Shown piece by piece: positions 10,113 through 20,100 of a DNA stretch of 64,000 nt. Within the stretch, counting starts at the first letter, position 1. Each line of letters begins with the position of its first letter. This stretch comes from Salticus scenicus (taxonomy: Eukaryota; Arthropoda; Arachnida; Araneae; Salticidae), in NCBI GenBank assembly GCA_963930645.1, contig OZ005653.1:208151513-208215512 (forward strand), in the 5' to 3' direction. The notes beneath the pieces are model-generated. The model saw only the letters and a program-made list of their open reading frames with translations, did not search any database and was not told the origin of the DNA. The translations under genes were made by a program, and so were the position numbers.

Positions 10113-10733
10113 ATGCAATAACAAATATTAATTAATATGTAGTAAATAAATAAAATATTCAATAAATTATGCATTCTTCTGATTAAGAACTAAAAATATA
10201 CATACATATATAATTTTTTTTTTTAAATAATAACAGAAAACGCACTTACCTTTTTCCGAAAAAAGATGTTATTTTTACAGAATTATCTGTAGCTCCACGT
10301 TTACTACCACTACGGTTGCTTTGTGATTCAGGATTTTCTTTAAACCTCTTCATATTAAAGCAATAAATCCAAAATTTATATTACTATATAAAGCTTGTTT
10401 TAAAGATTGAAATTTCGAGAAACCACGCGTATGACTGAATGCGATACGGCCGTTGGGAATGGATAGAAATGCCAAGTTTTAAAAGAAAGTGGTATAAAAT
10501 AACAAAGAAAATGCGTTGAATGACGTTTTTAATTTTTCTGCGAACGTAATACAATCGGAGTTTCAGCCGATTGATTATCTCACGAGCTTCCTTTTCGTCT
10601 CTATCTCCCGAAAGTCGGCCGAAACTCTCATTTTGACATTTTTTAAAAATCAAAATCTAATACTTTTATAGAAAAATGGAAAAAAGCCATACGTTTTTTT
10701 AGTATATGAATAAGACTACCTGCCAATTTACAG

Positions 10734-11070
10734 TGTTTACTGTTAAAATTGACTTCCGAAAATGTCTGTAAGTGGCGATGTTAGATTTGAGAAAGCCTGA
10801 ATTCGAGGCGCACGGCGCGTTTACTGCGAAAACGCCGCCGCGCGATCCAAGTTTGCATTGGAAAGAAAATTCTATAAAGAATGGGTATGGGTAGAAGAAT
10901 TTTAAGTGTTTACTATTAAAATTGACTTCCGAAATATGTTTGCAAGTGGCGAGGTTAGATTTTAGAACAGCCTGAATTCTTTGCGCGGCGCGTTTACCGC
11001 GAAAAAGCCGCCGCGCGATCCAAGTTTGCCGTGGAATGGGGTATATTTTATAAAGAATGGGTAGAAGAGA
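10734..11070. repeat. CpG-rich tandem duplication, unit about 173 bp
   Basis: The phrase TGTTTACTnTTAAAATTGAC starts at 10734 and again at 10907. Both copies continue through GGCGCGTTTAC-GCGAAAA-GCCGCCGCGCGATCC and AAGAATGGGTA. The CpG-dense core stands out sharply in this AT-rich window. It lies inside the hAT-like element 9309-11170. No ORF is convincing on either strand. Confidence 0.75.
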
Positions 11071-11608
11071 AGTGGCCACTGCAGTGGCGACCAAAGGCAA
11101 TTTCTTTAGTCGCCACTTTTAAAAATCTAGTCGCCATGTGGCGAGTGGCGACCGCTAATTTCCAGCTTTAGCTATCACTATATATAATTTTATTATATAT
11201 AACTTTTGTGTTTTCAAGTGGTACCATAATGATTTTGCCCTTAACACAGTCAATGCTCAATATATAGTTAGACTGGAATTTTCTTAGAATATTTCTGGAA
11301 AACCTGGAAAAGTCAGGGAATTTCATTCTCCTGTTTGAGTGGCAACCCTGTTAGAATTTAATCCACAACCTGCTGTTGGTTTATGATGGAATGATGTTAA
11401 GCAGGGATATGTAAGACGTTCAGAGTTTAAAAAATAATTTTGTATTTTTAATAAGTTTTCTTTGTTATTTGCAAGGTATTTGTGTGTTGTTTATTTCTAA
11501 GCATTGTGAATCATCAGATGTATATGCACATTTATTATGCATATATATGCACATTTGTGAGCAAACAAATAATTTCAAAATGGCAATCAAGTAGAACATT
11601 ATGGCAAC

Positions 11609-11643
<35 letters not shown>

Positions 11644-11699
11644 TTAGGTGCCATTGACGCCTGACTTACTGACTCTAGTTTTGATCCCTTGATATGTAC

Positions 11700-12105
11700 T
11701 TAAAATCTGCCAATTCTAATATTTTTATTTAAATATAAATTTGTACTTCCTTTGTTACTGTAATCGGGTAATGAAGGTGGTAATAATGGGCAATCATAAA
11801 CAAACACAATTCAACTATAATTTTTTATTTCTTAATCATAATCTTTACTATTAATATCTCAATAACTTTCCTGTTGCATAACTCTGATAAATATCAATCT
11901 TGAGTTTAAAAAAAAAATAAAGTGCAGTATTAATTTAATCTTTTCTAAGTTTTCTCAGTTCAAATATATTTTGCCTGTCTAATATTTCCATATAAATATA
12001 AATTTTATTCAGTATTTATAATATTTGAATTTACATGCAAGTGCTAAGTGATTTTTCTATTCCAAATGCTATGTATAATGTGTTTTATTTTCTCTTTTAA
12101 TTTAG
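11700..12105. other. AT-rich sequence upstream of the first recognised exon
   Basis: No gene or clear repeat is seen. It ends in a pyrimidine-rich tract and the acceptor AATTTAG immediately before 12106, so at least its right part is intron of the phosphatase gene. Confidence 0.5.
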
Positions 12106-12305
12106 TGTCTAATTCCACTGACCTTTACTCTGAGGCTATTAGTAAGATACCTGCTGTATGTAATGCATTTTTAAATCAAGATAATCTGGAGCCAATTTCC
12201 TCAACTAAATTTTCTACTTCTGTTTTTGCGATCAGAAATAAAAGACGGAAAATGGAAGATAGACATGTTATCCTTCATGATTTGAATGCTGTTCTGGATT
12301 TAAAA
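12106..12305 (+). CDS. PPM1E/F-like phosphatase, exon with first catalytic motif
   Basis: Starts after acceptor TTTAG (phase 1) and ends at AAA before donor GTAAG (12306). Encodes 66 full codons. The key block is FAIRNKRRKMEDRH, corresponding to the PP2C motif RxxMED, whose Asp binds the catalytic metal and whose Arg binds the substrate phosphate. The stretch before it (SEAISKIPAVCNAFLNQ) resembles the helical region that precedes the catalytic core in PPM1F. The ATG at 12048 lies in the intron and is not a likely start, because the acceptor falls after it. Confidence 0.85.
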
Positions 12306-13843
12306 GTAAGTTATTTATTTATATTGTACTTATCAATCAAAAAATGACTTTTCTGAATACTTTAAAGTTTGTGAATGTGATTAGTTAATTTTTTAATAAT
12401 ATGTATATTAATTTTTAATCATGCATATATTAATTTATTTTTAATGAAGTATATTATTAAGATTGGTAACTATAGTTCTTTAAAAGGTTGAAAATGTTTT
12501 TTTAAAGTTGTCTTTGCAATTATGATAAATCTTTTTGATGTTTAATTGCTTAGCAAGTAAAAATTCTGTAATTTATATAAACATATCAAGACAGAAATAC
12601 TTGAATAAATCCCAGGAGGTGAAAGCTAAATTCACCATTTGATGGTTTCATTTCAAGCCTAAAAAACAGGGGTGAGATTTTTCAGCTTTTTATCTGATTT
12701 AAGGCTTTTTGCAAATTTAGCTTTTCAGTTTTTTTTTTTTTTTTTTTTTTCCCCAGCTTATTTTGTGTTTCTAATAAGCATTTGTTACATCAACTAATAA
12801 AATAAATAATAATAATAAAAAAAAAACTTGATTAAATACTAAAGCATAATCATTTGCTACTATTTTTTATATATATAGATTGAAGATTAAAAAACATGTT
12901 TATTTATCTAATATAAAAGATTTTGTCATCAAAGTTCTAGTATTTCATTTCAATGTCTTGCCTTTGTGTACAGTTTCAGCTTTTTTGTCTTTTTGCTAAT
13001 CTCATCTCTGAAAAAAAAAGAGTACAAAGAAAATGTATAAATTTCTGAAAATGCTCTTTGTCGTGATAAATATTCAGAAGCAAAAAAAGGAGGATTTACC
13101 ATTTTGGATAAGGGAAAAATTATTTAGAAACGTTAGCTTGTCATATGGGTGCATTTGTTCAGGTGCCATTTTCTAGGATCTTAAATATTTTTTAACCCCT
13201 TTTGATATGATTTTATGATTATGAATATTTGTGCATAAGTAATCATTTATTATTTATCAAGGGTGAAACTTTTCAGGAGCTACATTTGAATTCAGAGTTT
13301 TTGAAAACTGTGCTGTCTCTGAATTTCATGTTAAATTATTTTTTTTATTTTAATGTTTAGTTTGCTTTAAAAGTGTATTTAAAAATCTCTCCCTCTCTAA
13401 GTATCATTTATTATAGGTATAAATAAATATTTTTAATAATTATATGATATACTATTAATAAGTTTGCACCCACCTTTCATTTTGCATGTAAGTAGCAATT
13501 TTCAGGGTTTTTCAATGTTAGTTTCATAACTGATTTATTTAAAAATAATATGTAATGAAGATCTATAATATTTACACATTTTGTGTATTGTACGTAGACG
13601 ATTTCAATTCGTCATTGTACAAATATTGCATTTAAAAACAATGATGAAATGAAAAACCGTTGATGATCTAAACTCATCATTTTAACAAAAAAGATTTTTA
13701 TAGTAACAAACTGTTTACAGAGCATGAATAGTATTAAAAGTTTGCATTTCTTTGACTGGCAAGAGAAAATGCTTTTCTCTGGCTGGCTTTTTTGAATGCT
13801 TTAAAGGCTACAAATGAAAATGGTAAATGGAAAAATGTATATA
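12306..13843. other. Intron sequence, AT-rich, no gene seen
   Basis: Start of the 11.2 kb intron. It holds T-runs (for example near 12729-12750) and no recognisable coding or structured repeat unit. A pogo-like MITE begins at 13844. Confidence 0.6.
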
Positions 13844-14472
13844 CAGTAGAAGATCTTTATAACACAAGTCTACACAAGGTTGTGTGTTACATAGAATTTT
13901 GCATTATATAAATCATGTTTCACCGGGGTTGGAAAAAACCCAGACCAGTGGGTTTTATCGGGTTTAATCAGGGTTTTTTGGATTTTATTAGAATATTTTC
14001 AGGTTTTATCAGAGTTTTCAGGAATATTTTCTTCCTCTTTTTTTACATTAAGTATATCATTCTTAATAAGATATTTAAAAAATTTAATTTTAAAATTTTC
14101 TAAACTCTTTAAAATTTAATTTTAAAATTTCTAAAGTATTTTTATAATTAATAGTTATTTTTTAAATATTCTACTATTCTGTTTATCTGCCCTTTGCAAC
14201 AAAAAACTGGATTTTAATAATTATTTAGTGTTGCTTTATTAAATTTTTCATATTCATTAGATTCTCATAAAATATTTTTAATTATTGTCCCTCTACATTA
14301 CCTAACAGTGTTGCACTGTTAAAGTTTTCAAATTTTTTTTAATTTGATTTTTATTTTACATTCCTTGAGTCCCACAGTTTTCTTTGTATTAATGAAAAAC
14401 TCTTATTTTGCTTTTATATATATAATTTTTTATTCTATTTTAATAAGATAATTTTTTTGCAAGGGGGATTTT

Positions 14473-14503
<31 letters not shown>

Positions 14504-14989
14504 ACAGAACAGTTTGAGAACCTCCAATATTTCTGCAAATTCTTTGTTCATGTTCTAATAATGTATATAATATTTGTTTTATATGTTTATTGTAAGTTAG
14601 ATAAAAGTAGAATTTTAAATAAGGATTTTGAAAAAAAACCACTTTGGTTTTTTCAAGTTGATTTTATTGAAAAAATGCAGTTTTTTTTTTTTTTTTTTTT
14701 TGGGTCGAGCAAAATGTAGCCAACCCTGCATTTCACACATCATTAAAACTTGTAAACATGGCTAAATATGTCGGAAACATATCAAAACAGAGTAGGGTAT
14801 TTTTAAGTTACATTCCATGAAACAAAAGTAAGGTGAAGAAAGTTTTTCATTAAAAAGCTCTGAATTAACGAGATAAAGAAGTTACTGTACAAAGTAAGTT
14901 TTTTACAAATTGCTTTTAACTGTAAAATTCATTGTTTATGGTCGGGATAGTTTTTCATTTTTAGAGAATTGCATTATAAAGATCTACTG
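13844..14989. mobile_element. pogo/Tigger-like MITE, interrupted
   Basis: The ends CAGTAGAAGATCTTTATAAC and, inverted, CAGTAGATCTTTATAATGC are flanked by TA on both sides (13842-13843 and 14990-14991), as for Tc1/mariner/pogo elements. About 340 bp of its own sequence remains once the nested element (13924-14728) is set aside. No transposase is present. The LTR element at 14997 begins 8 bp beyond its right end. Confidence 0.7.
13924..14728. mobile_element. hAT-like element nested in the pogo-like MITE
   Basis: The left end CGGGGTTGGAAAAAACCC and the right end GTAGCCAACCCTG form CAGGGTTGG-type inverted ends. Flanking octamers TGTTTCAC (13916-13923) and CATTTCAC (14729-14736) match at 6 of 8. 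The subterminal GGTTTTAT-GGGTTT repeats and T-rich interior are noncoding. Degraded ends make the boundaries approximate. Confidence 0.55.
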
Positions 14990-15323
14990 TATATATTGTT
15001 ACAAAATTGTAAATAATTGTGTTTATTTCTGTATAAATTCTTTCAAAGAGGCTTAGTAAGTTGATTAAGTGCTAATTTTGTGCATTTCTAGTCGTTTTAG
15101 CGTTGAAATAGCCTTATTTTCCCTTAAAAATGCATTAAAAAGCCCCAGTAATGCAGGTAAGGGATTTGGTGCCAAATTTGGCGACTTTTTCCCACCTTGG
15201 CGATTTTTTTGGCAACCTTGGCGAGAAAATCCTTATATGGGATATACCAAATATGGAAGCTGTAAGTTGACTGGTTGACCACTTTCTAGAGTTTTCTCGA
15301 AAAATCTGGGTTCCATGGAACAG

Positions 15324-15360
15324 CATATAAGGAGCGCTTCCTCGCCAAGGCAGTCAGAGC
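15324..15360 (+). promoter_or_regulatory. Predicted LTR promoter (TATA-like box and start region)
   Basis: CATATAA at 15324-15330 is followed about 25-30 bp downstream by GGCAGTCAGAG, which contains an arthropod initiator-like TCAG. The U3/R border is predicted near 15350-15360. The same arrangement is kept in both other LTRs (4696 and about 21384). Confidence 0.5.
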
Positions 15361-15555
15361 AGTTCAGATCTCAGCCAGCTTCGCTAATGCTTGTATTGTG
15401 TTGAGCCTCTTTGAGAGAGACTTGCTTTAAGTGTTATTGCTATACAGTTTGTACTGTGGATTTGCTATTGACAGCTGTTGTTTAAGCTGTGGTTACTGCT
15501 TGAATTGAGGCTGATAATTGATTTATTGACCTGTATTTTTCTGGAATTTTCTGTG

Positions 15556-15561
15556 AATAAA
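15556..15561 (+). terminator. LTR polyadenylation signal AATAAA
   Basis: AATAAA followed by a T/G-rich stretch (TTTTTGTACGTTTGG). It is conserved in all three LTRs. Because copy 2 lies in sense orientation within the phosphatase intron, this signal and the one in its 3' LTR could cause early termination of the host transcript. Confidence 0.6.
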
Positions 15562-15631
15562 TTACTGAATTTTTGTACGTTTGGCCTTTCATTCTCGGAC
15601 AACTCACGAACCCCCAAGTACGCAACATTTC

Positions 15632-15649
15632 TGGTGTCAGAAGCGGGAT
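15632..15649 (+). other. Primer-binding site, tRNA-Leu-like
   Basis: TGGTGTCAGAAGCGGGAT begins four bases after the 5' LTR. TGG complements the CCA tail, and TGTCAGAAG-GGG complements the 3' acceptor arm of arthropod leucine tRNAs (ending ...CTTCTGACACCA). Assignment to Leu is from memory of tRNA ends, not a search. Confidence 0.65.
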
Positions 15650-15658
15650 TGTCTGCAA

Positions 15659-17176
15659 ATGGTTATAACTAGAGCTATGGAGGAACAGATGAAGAAACTT
15701 CTAGAAAGCTTAGCTACCCAGATGAATGAAATGAAAGAAGGGCAAAGAGAAATGAAGGAAGGACAAAGAGAGATGAAAGAAAGTATGAAAGCATCGCAAA
15801 GAGAGATGAAAGATAGCCTGAGTCAAGAGATGAAAGAAATGAAGGCAGCACAAGAGAAAATGGAAACATCGCAAAGAGAGTTGAAAGATGGTTTAACTGA
15901 AGCAATGAAGGTAGCACAAGAGAAATTGGAAACATCGCAAAGAGAGTTGAAAGACACTATGGGTGAAGTTCGGGAAGAAATTAAATCTAATCAAGATGAG
16001 ATGAAGAGAGAGCTTTCAACGGTGAAAGAATCAATCGAGGGTAAATTAACGGTTATGGAAAACAGAATGGATGGAATAGAAGAGAAAGTTATAAAGATAG
16101 AAGAAAATTTTGAAGAGAAAGTTATAAAGATAGAAGAAAATTTTGAAGAGAAAGTTTTGAAAATAGAAAAGAATTTTGAAGAGAGATTTATGAAGATAAA
16201 AGAGAATTTTGAGGAGAAATTTAAAGAAAACTTTGATCAAGAGCTGAAAGGAAAGGTTTCAGAGATAGAAAGCAAGTTTAAGAGAATGGAGGAAGATCTT
16301 GAGAGAAAAATGAGAGAAGAGTGGATCGGGGAGGTAATAGGGAATGAACTGCAGAGCAAGATTCGGAATCTCGAAGAAAAGTTAGAATCCAAGCCCCAGG
16401 AAACTGAAAAGAAAGAGAGAAGAAGCCAGAATTACGAATTTATTAAGCTATCTACCTACGACGGCAGTTCCTCCTGGCATGTATATAAGACGCAGTTTTC
16501 CATCGTAGCTGAAGCTAACGGCTGGGACTCTACCGCAAAGTCGGTCCACTTAGCAGCAGCATTACGGGGAGATGCAGCCGAGATACTGAGAAATGTTTCT
16601 AAAGAAGAAAGGAACGACTTCGAGGCCTTGACTAGAGCACTGGAGCTACAGTTTGGAGAGAAGTGTTCTAAGGACTATAGTCGCCTCCAGCTAAAGTCCC
16701 GTTACCAGAAAACGGGCGAAAGTTTGCAAGAGCTGGCAGCGGACATTCAGAGATTGTCACACCTAGCATTCTCAGACTGCCAAGCTGACACCCGAAACGA
16801 CTTAGCTCTTCAGTACTTTATCAATGCTGTTCGGGATCAAGAAATTCGAAAAGCGCTGAGACTCTCCAACATCAGAGACGTAGAATCAGCTTTAGGCTAT
16901 GCCCTTAGGATAGAGGCAGCCCAACAAGCCTCCCGTAAAGACCGCCATACCATAAGAGCAGTCTCATTAAATGATACGCCTGCTGATGAGAATGAAATGA
17001 AGAGAAGTTTCGCAGAGATCTTAAAGAGATTGCGCAACCTGGAAAATAACATAGAAATAAAGGATCGGAAGATAAAGTGCTGGGGCTGTGGAGGGGATGG
17101 TCATGTGAAGAGGAACTGCCCCGTACGACCAACTATAGGAAATCACCCGGCTTCACCATCACTGCAGGGAAACTAA
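15659..17176 (+). CDS. gag: Gag polyprotein (copy 2), complete
   Basis: 505 codons from the ATG at 15659, the first after the primer site; a second in-frame ATG at 15677 is also plausible, and the in-frame ATG at 15581 lies in the LTR and is not used here. The first half is a long charged coiled coil with visible internal duplication: repeats of MKEGQRE and KMETSQREL, and later three to four copies of EEKVIKIEENF. The capsid region follows (from YDGSSSWHVYKTQF) and then one CCHC knuckle at residues about 474-487. It forms the virus-like particle and binds RNA. The stop at 17174-17176 overlaps a -1 slippery site. The reading frame is intact. Confidence 0.92.
   Translation: MVITRAMEEQMKKLLESLATQMNEMKEGQREMKEGQREMKESMKASQREMKDSLSQEMKEMKAAQEKMETSQRELKDGLTEAMKVAQEKLETSQRELKDTMGEVREEIKSNQDEMKRELSTVKESIEGKLTVMENRMDGIEEKVIKIEENFEEKVIKIEENFEEKVLKIEKNFEERFMKIKENFEEKFKENFDQELKGKVSEIESKFKRMEEDLERKMREEWIGEVIGNELQSKIRNLEEKLESKPQETEKKERRSQNYEFIKLSTYDGSSSWHVYKTQFSIVAEANGWDSTAKSVHLAAALRGDAAEILRNVSKEERNDFEALTRALELQFGEKCSKDYSRLQLKSRYQKTGESLQELAADIQRLSHLAFSDCQADTRNDLALQYFINAVRDQEIRKALRLSNIRDVESALGYALRIEAAQQASRKDRHTIRAVSLNDTPADENEMKRSFAEILKRLRNLENNIEIKDRKIKCWGCGGDGHVKRNCPVRPTIGNHPASPSLQGN
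17167..17173 (+). other. Programmed -1 frameshift site, G GGA AAC (copy 2)
   Basis: Same heptamer and same phase as in copy 1, with the stop TAA immediately after it. It is conserved although surrounding codons differ between the copies. Confidence 0.8.
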
Positions 17177-20100
17177 GAGGAGGCCATCTCGCGGGGCGGA
17201 GGTTGCCTAAAATTAAAGAGCCCCAATTTACAGTATTTCATGTTTCATCGATGAGTGGCGGCGATAATGGACTTCACGTGTATGGCCAAGTCAACAACGC
17301 CACCTGCCGGATGATTCTGGACACGGGAGCCAACGTGACCATCATTAGAATGGATTTGGCTCAAGAACTAAAAGAGAAGATCATCTGGACTCCGCCCTGC
17401 ATTAAACTCCAGACTGTGACCGGAGACGAAATCAAAATATATGGAAAAATGAACTTGGCCATCACTTTTGGGAATGCCAGTTACCAACATATGGCATATG
17501 TGGCTGATATATCCTTTAATCATTGGAATTGATTTCCTGAGAAAATTTAACTTTCAGTTGGACTTCAAGAATAATGAACTGCATTCGAGTTCGGAAGACA
17601 TCGCTGTGTTCAACACTGAAAATCAAGACATTCAGACAATTTGCCAGATAACAGCCAAGTCTGAAATTTCCATCCCTCCACACACAGAGACAATAGTTTC
17701 AGGAACACACCTACAAAGCAATACTTCCTCTATGGACTGATTGAATACCCGAATACAGACAATAGCCCAAGAGGAGTTCTGGTAGCTTCATCTCTAGTTG
17801 ATCTCTCAAAGAGTACTATACCTGTGAGAGTCGCAAACATCAGCGATAAGGTCCGAACAGTGAAGAAGGATGAGGTGTTAGTAGCCTGCACTCCTGTAAC
17901 ATGCATCAACCGCCCCACGCAATCAACTGAAAAAGTCTTCTGAACAATTAATAACGGAATTACTCAAGAATGCAGAGTTAGGAAAGGAACAGAGATGTGC
18001 TGCGGAGAAGCTACTCCAAGAATTTAAAGACCGTTTTTCTCGAACACCTGAAGACGTCGGGAGAACGAACATCACCCAGCACAGAATTGATACAGGAAAT
18101 CATCCTCCAATCAAACAACATCCAAGAAGACTTCCCTTTGCTAAACAGGAAGAGGTCACTGAACTTCTAAGTGAAATGCATCACCATGATGTCATCGAGC
18201 CATCAACGAATCCTTGGGCCTCTCCCATAGTACTGGTGCGGAAAAAGGATGGTTCAACAACATTTTGTGTGGATTACCGTCGTTTGAATGACATCACGAA
18301 GAAAGACAGTTACCCTCTTCCCAGAATTGACGACACATTAGACACACTTGCTGGCAATAAATGGTTCTCGACTTTGGATCTGAAGAGCGGTTACTGGCAA
18401 GTAGAATTACATCCTGATGATCGTGAGAAGACTGCATTCACCACGGGACAAGGACTGTGGCAATTTAAAGTTATGCCGTTCGGATTATGTAATGCACCTG
18501 CCACCTTCGAACGCCTGATGGAGACAGTGCTAAAAGGACTTTCCTATGAAGCCTGTCTGGTGTATTTGGATGATATTATCATTGTGGGGCGTACTTTTGA
18601 AGACCATCTACGAAACATCCGAAAGGTGCTGGAGAAACTCAGAATGGCTAACCTCAAATTGAATCCAGGCAAGTGTAACTTGTTCCGTCGTGAAGTGAGC
18701 TACCTCGGTCATATCATCTCTGCCGAAGGTGTGAGAACTGATCCTGAGAAGATCTCTGCAGTCGAGAACTGGAGTCGCCCTGAAAATGTACACCAACTAC
18801 AAAGTTTCCTGGGGTTAAGCACTTACTACAGGAAGTTTGTCAAGGGTTTCTCAAATATTGCCAGACCACTGCACAAGCTGACGGAAGCCAAACAGAAGTT
18901 CCTGTGTACAGATGAATGTGAAAAAGCGTTCAAGCGACTTAAAGAGGCCTTAACATCATCGCCTATCTTGACATATCCACAGCCCGACAGACAGTTCATA
19001 CTTGATACAGATGCCAGCCATGAGAGTGTCGGTGCTGTTCTGTCACAGGAAATTGATGGTCAAGAACATGTCATTGCATATTGGAGTAAATGCCTGTCTA
19101 AACCGGAGCGAAATTACTGTATCACCAGGAAAGAGCTACTCGCCATCGTAAAAGCCATAGAACATTTCCATCATTACCTCTATGGCAGAAGATTCCTGCT
19201 CCGGACTGACCATGCATCTTTAACGTGGTTGCTCCAGTTCAAGAACCCGGAAGGACAGATTGCCAGGTGGATACAACGCCTGCAGGAATATGACTTCGAG
19301 ATACGTCATCGTAAAGGGACTCTACATGATAATGCAAATGCCTTGTCCCGGAAGCCCTGCTCGGAAAGCTGCAAGTATTGCTCTAGAGCCGAACAGAAAT
19401 ACCTGCCGATAAATCCGGTTGCCTGCAAAGTTACTGTCTCAACACCATCAGATCAAGATCCCGATCCATGGAGTGATGAAGAACTTAGAAAATCCCAGTT
19501 GGAAGATCCTGACATAAAGCCAATATTACTGCTGAAGGAGACGACCAGCAACAGACCTATCTGGCAGGACATTTCCAGATTTAGTCCAATTACGAAAAGT
19601 TATTGGGCACTTTGGGACTCTCTTCATATCAGAAACGGCGTATTATACAGAAAGTGGGAATCTGATGATGGGAAAAGCTTCAGATGGCAGATTTTATTAC
19701 CAAGATCAAAAATTCCAGCTGTTTTAGAACAACTGCATAGTAGCTCTACCGGAGGCCATTTTGGGGTAATGAAGACTCTGCAGAAAGTTCGGGAACGCTT
19801 CTACTGGTGCAAGGCAAAGGAGGATGTGGAGAAATGGTGTAAATCCTGTGATGCTTGTGCGGCACGTAAAGGCCCGCAGAAACAAAGTCGAGGAAGACTG
19901 CAACGGTATAACGTGGGAGCACCATTTGAACGGATTGCAATCGACATCTTGGGTCCTTTGCCACGGACCTCCAGTGGAAATAAATACATCCTCGTCGTGA
20001 TGGACTATTTCACCAAGTGGCCTGAGGCATATCCCATTCCCAGTCAAGAGGCAAGCACAGTCGCAGAGGTCCTAGTGCAGCAATGGGTGTCAAGGTACGG

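Larger units (their letters stand above)
9309..11170. mobile_element. Nonautonomous hAT-like element with GTGGCCACT subterminal repeats, 8-bp duplication
   Basis: The inverted ends TAAAGGTGGAAATTA and TAAAGCTGGAAATTA match at 14 of 15 positions. The octamer GCTATCAC is identical on both sides (9301-9308 and 11171-11178). Inside each end are clustered palindromic motifs: GTGGCCACT at the left (about 9353-9420) and GTGGCCACT / GTCGCCACT at the right (about 11072-11150). Such clusters are typical transposase-binding sites near hAT ends. No transposase frame is seen. The interior carries a repeat fragment (9970-10112) and a CpG-rich tandem duplication (10734-11070). Confidence 0.8.
9046..11350. 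mobile_element. hAT-like element with CAGGGTTGCCAC ends and 6-bp target duplication
   Basis: The left end CAGGGTTGCCAC (9046) matches the inverse of the right end (GTGGCAACCCTG, ending 11350). Subterminal CCTGGAAAA / GTCAGGGAATTT phrases are shared in inverted orientation. TTAGAA flanks both sides (9040-9045 and 11351-11356). The insertion interrupts the transposase remnant, so the empty site can be read across it. A second element with the same first 12 bases and also a 6-bp duplication is at 29767-30865. No transposase is encoded. It contains the nested element 9309-11170. Confidence 0.78.
8905..11437 (+). pseudogene. hAT transposase C-terminal (dimerisation) fragment, split by an insertion
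   Basis: In frame from 8905, the peptide LPLSTAECERVFSHFN followed by a basic stretch and LLFNQLYGPSLE matches the conserved hAT C-terminal dimerisation region (LPxSTAxxER-FS). The frame runs to 9045, where a 2.3 kb element (9046-11350) interrupts it. Just beyond that element the same frame resumes (FNPQPAVGL), meets a TGA at 11384-11386, continues for 16 codons and stops at 11435-11437. Upstream, 8711-8873 may hold more of the transposase in a shifted frame. DDE-domain blocks and the BED zinc finger are not recognisable. The gene is dead: truncated, split and with an internal stop. Confidence 0.8.
5369..11691 (+). mobile_element. hAT-family DNA transposon remnant with nested insertions
   Basis: The left end CAGGGCTTGAAATTTGCAGTC resembles the inverse of the right end (CAAGGGATCAAAACTAGAGTC). 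The flanking octamers are ATATATAC (5361-5368) and ATATGTAC (11692-11699), a 7/8 match for the 8-bp target duplication of hAT elements. Between the ends lie a transposase C-terminal remnant (8905-11437) and two large inserted elements (5441-8570 and 9046-11350). Without them about 0.9 kb remains, so the element was internally deleted. Boundaries rest on imperfect ends; the transposase remnant supports the call independently. Confidence 0.65.
14997..15627 (+). repeat. 5' LTR, Ty3/gypsy copy 2
   Basis: TGTTACA...GCAACA, 631 bp. Homologous to 21057-21687 and to 4380-5000. It carries the promoter and polyadenylation motifs listed separately. GGCGACTTTTTCCCACCTTGG and nearby GGCGA/GGCAA phrases near 15180-15230 form a short degenerate repeat in U3. 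Confidence 0.95.

Noticed and set aside
10699..11100. 133-codon minus-strand ORF
   Set aside because: Produced by the CpG-rich tandem duplication; the two halves of the product simply repeat each other.
12048..12347. ATG at 12048 as start of the phosphatase
   Set aside because: A good acceptor (TTTAATTTAG) lies between this ATG and the conserved residues, and the upstream residues are hydrophobic intron translation.
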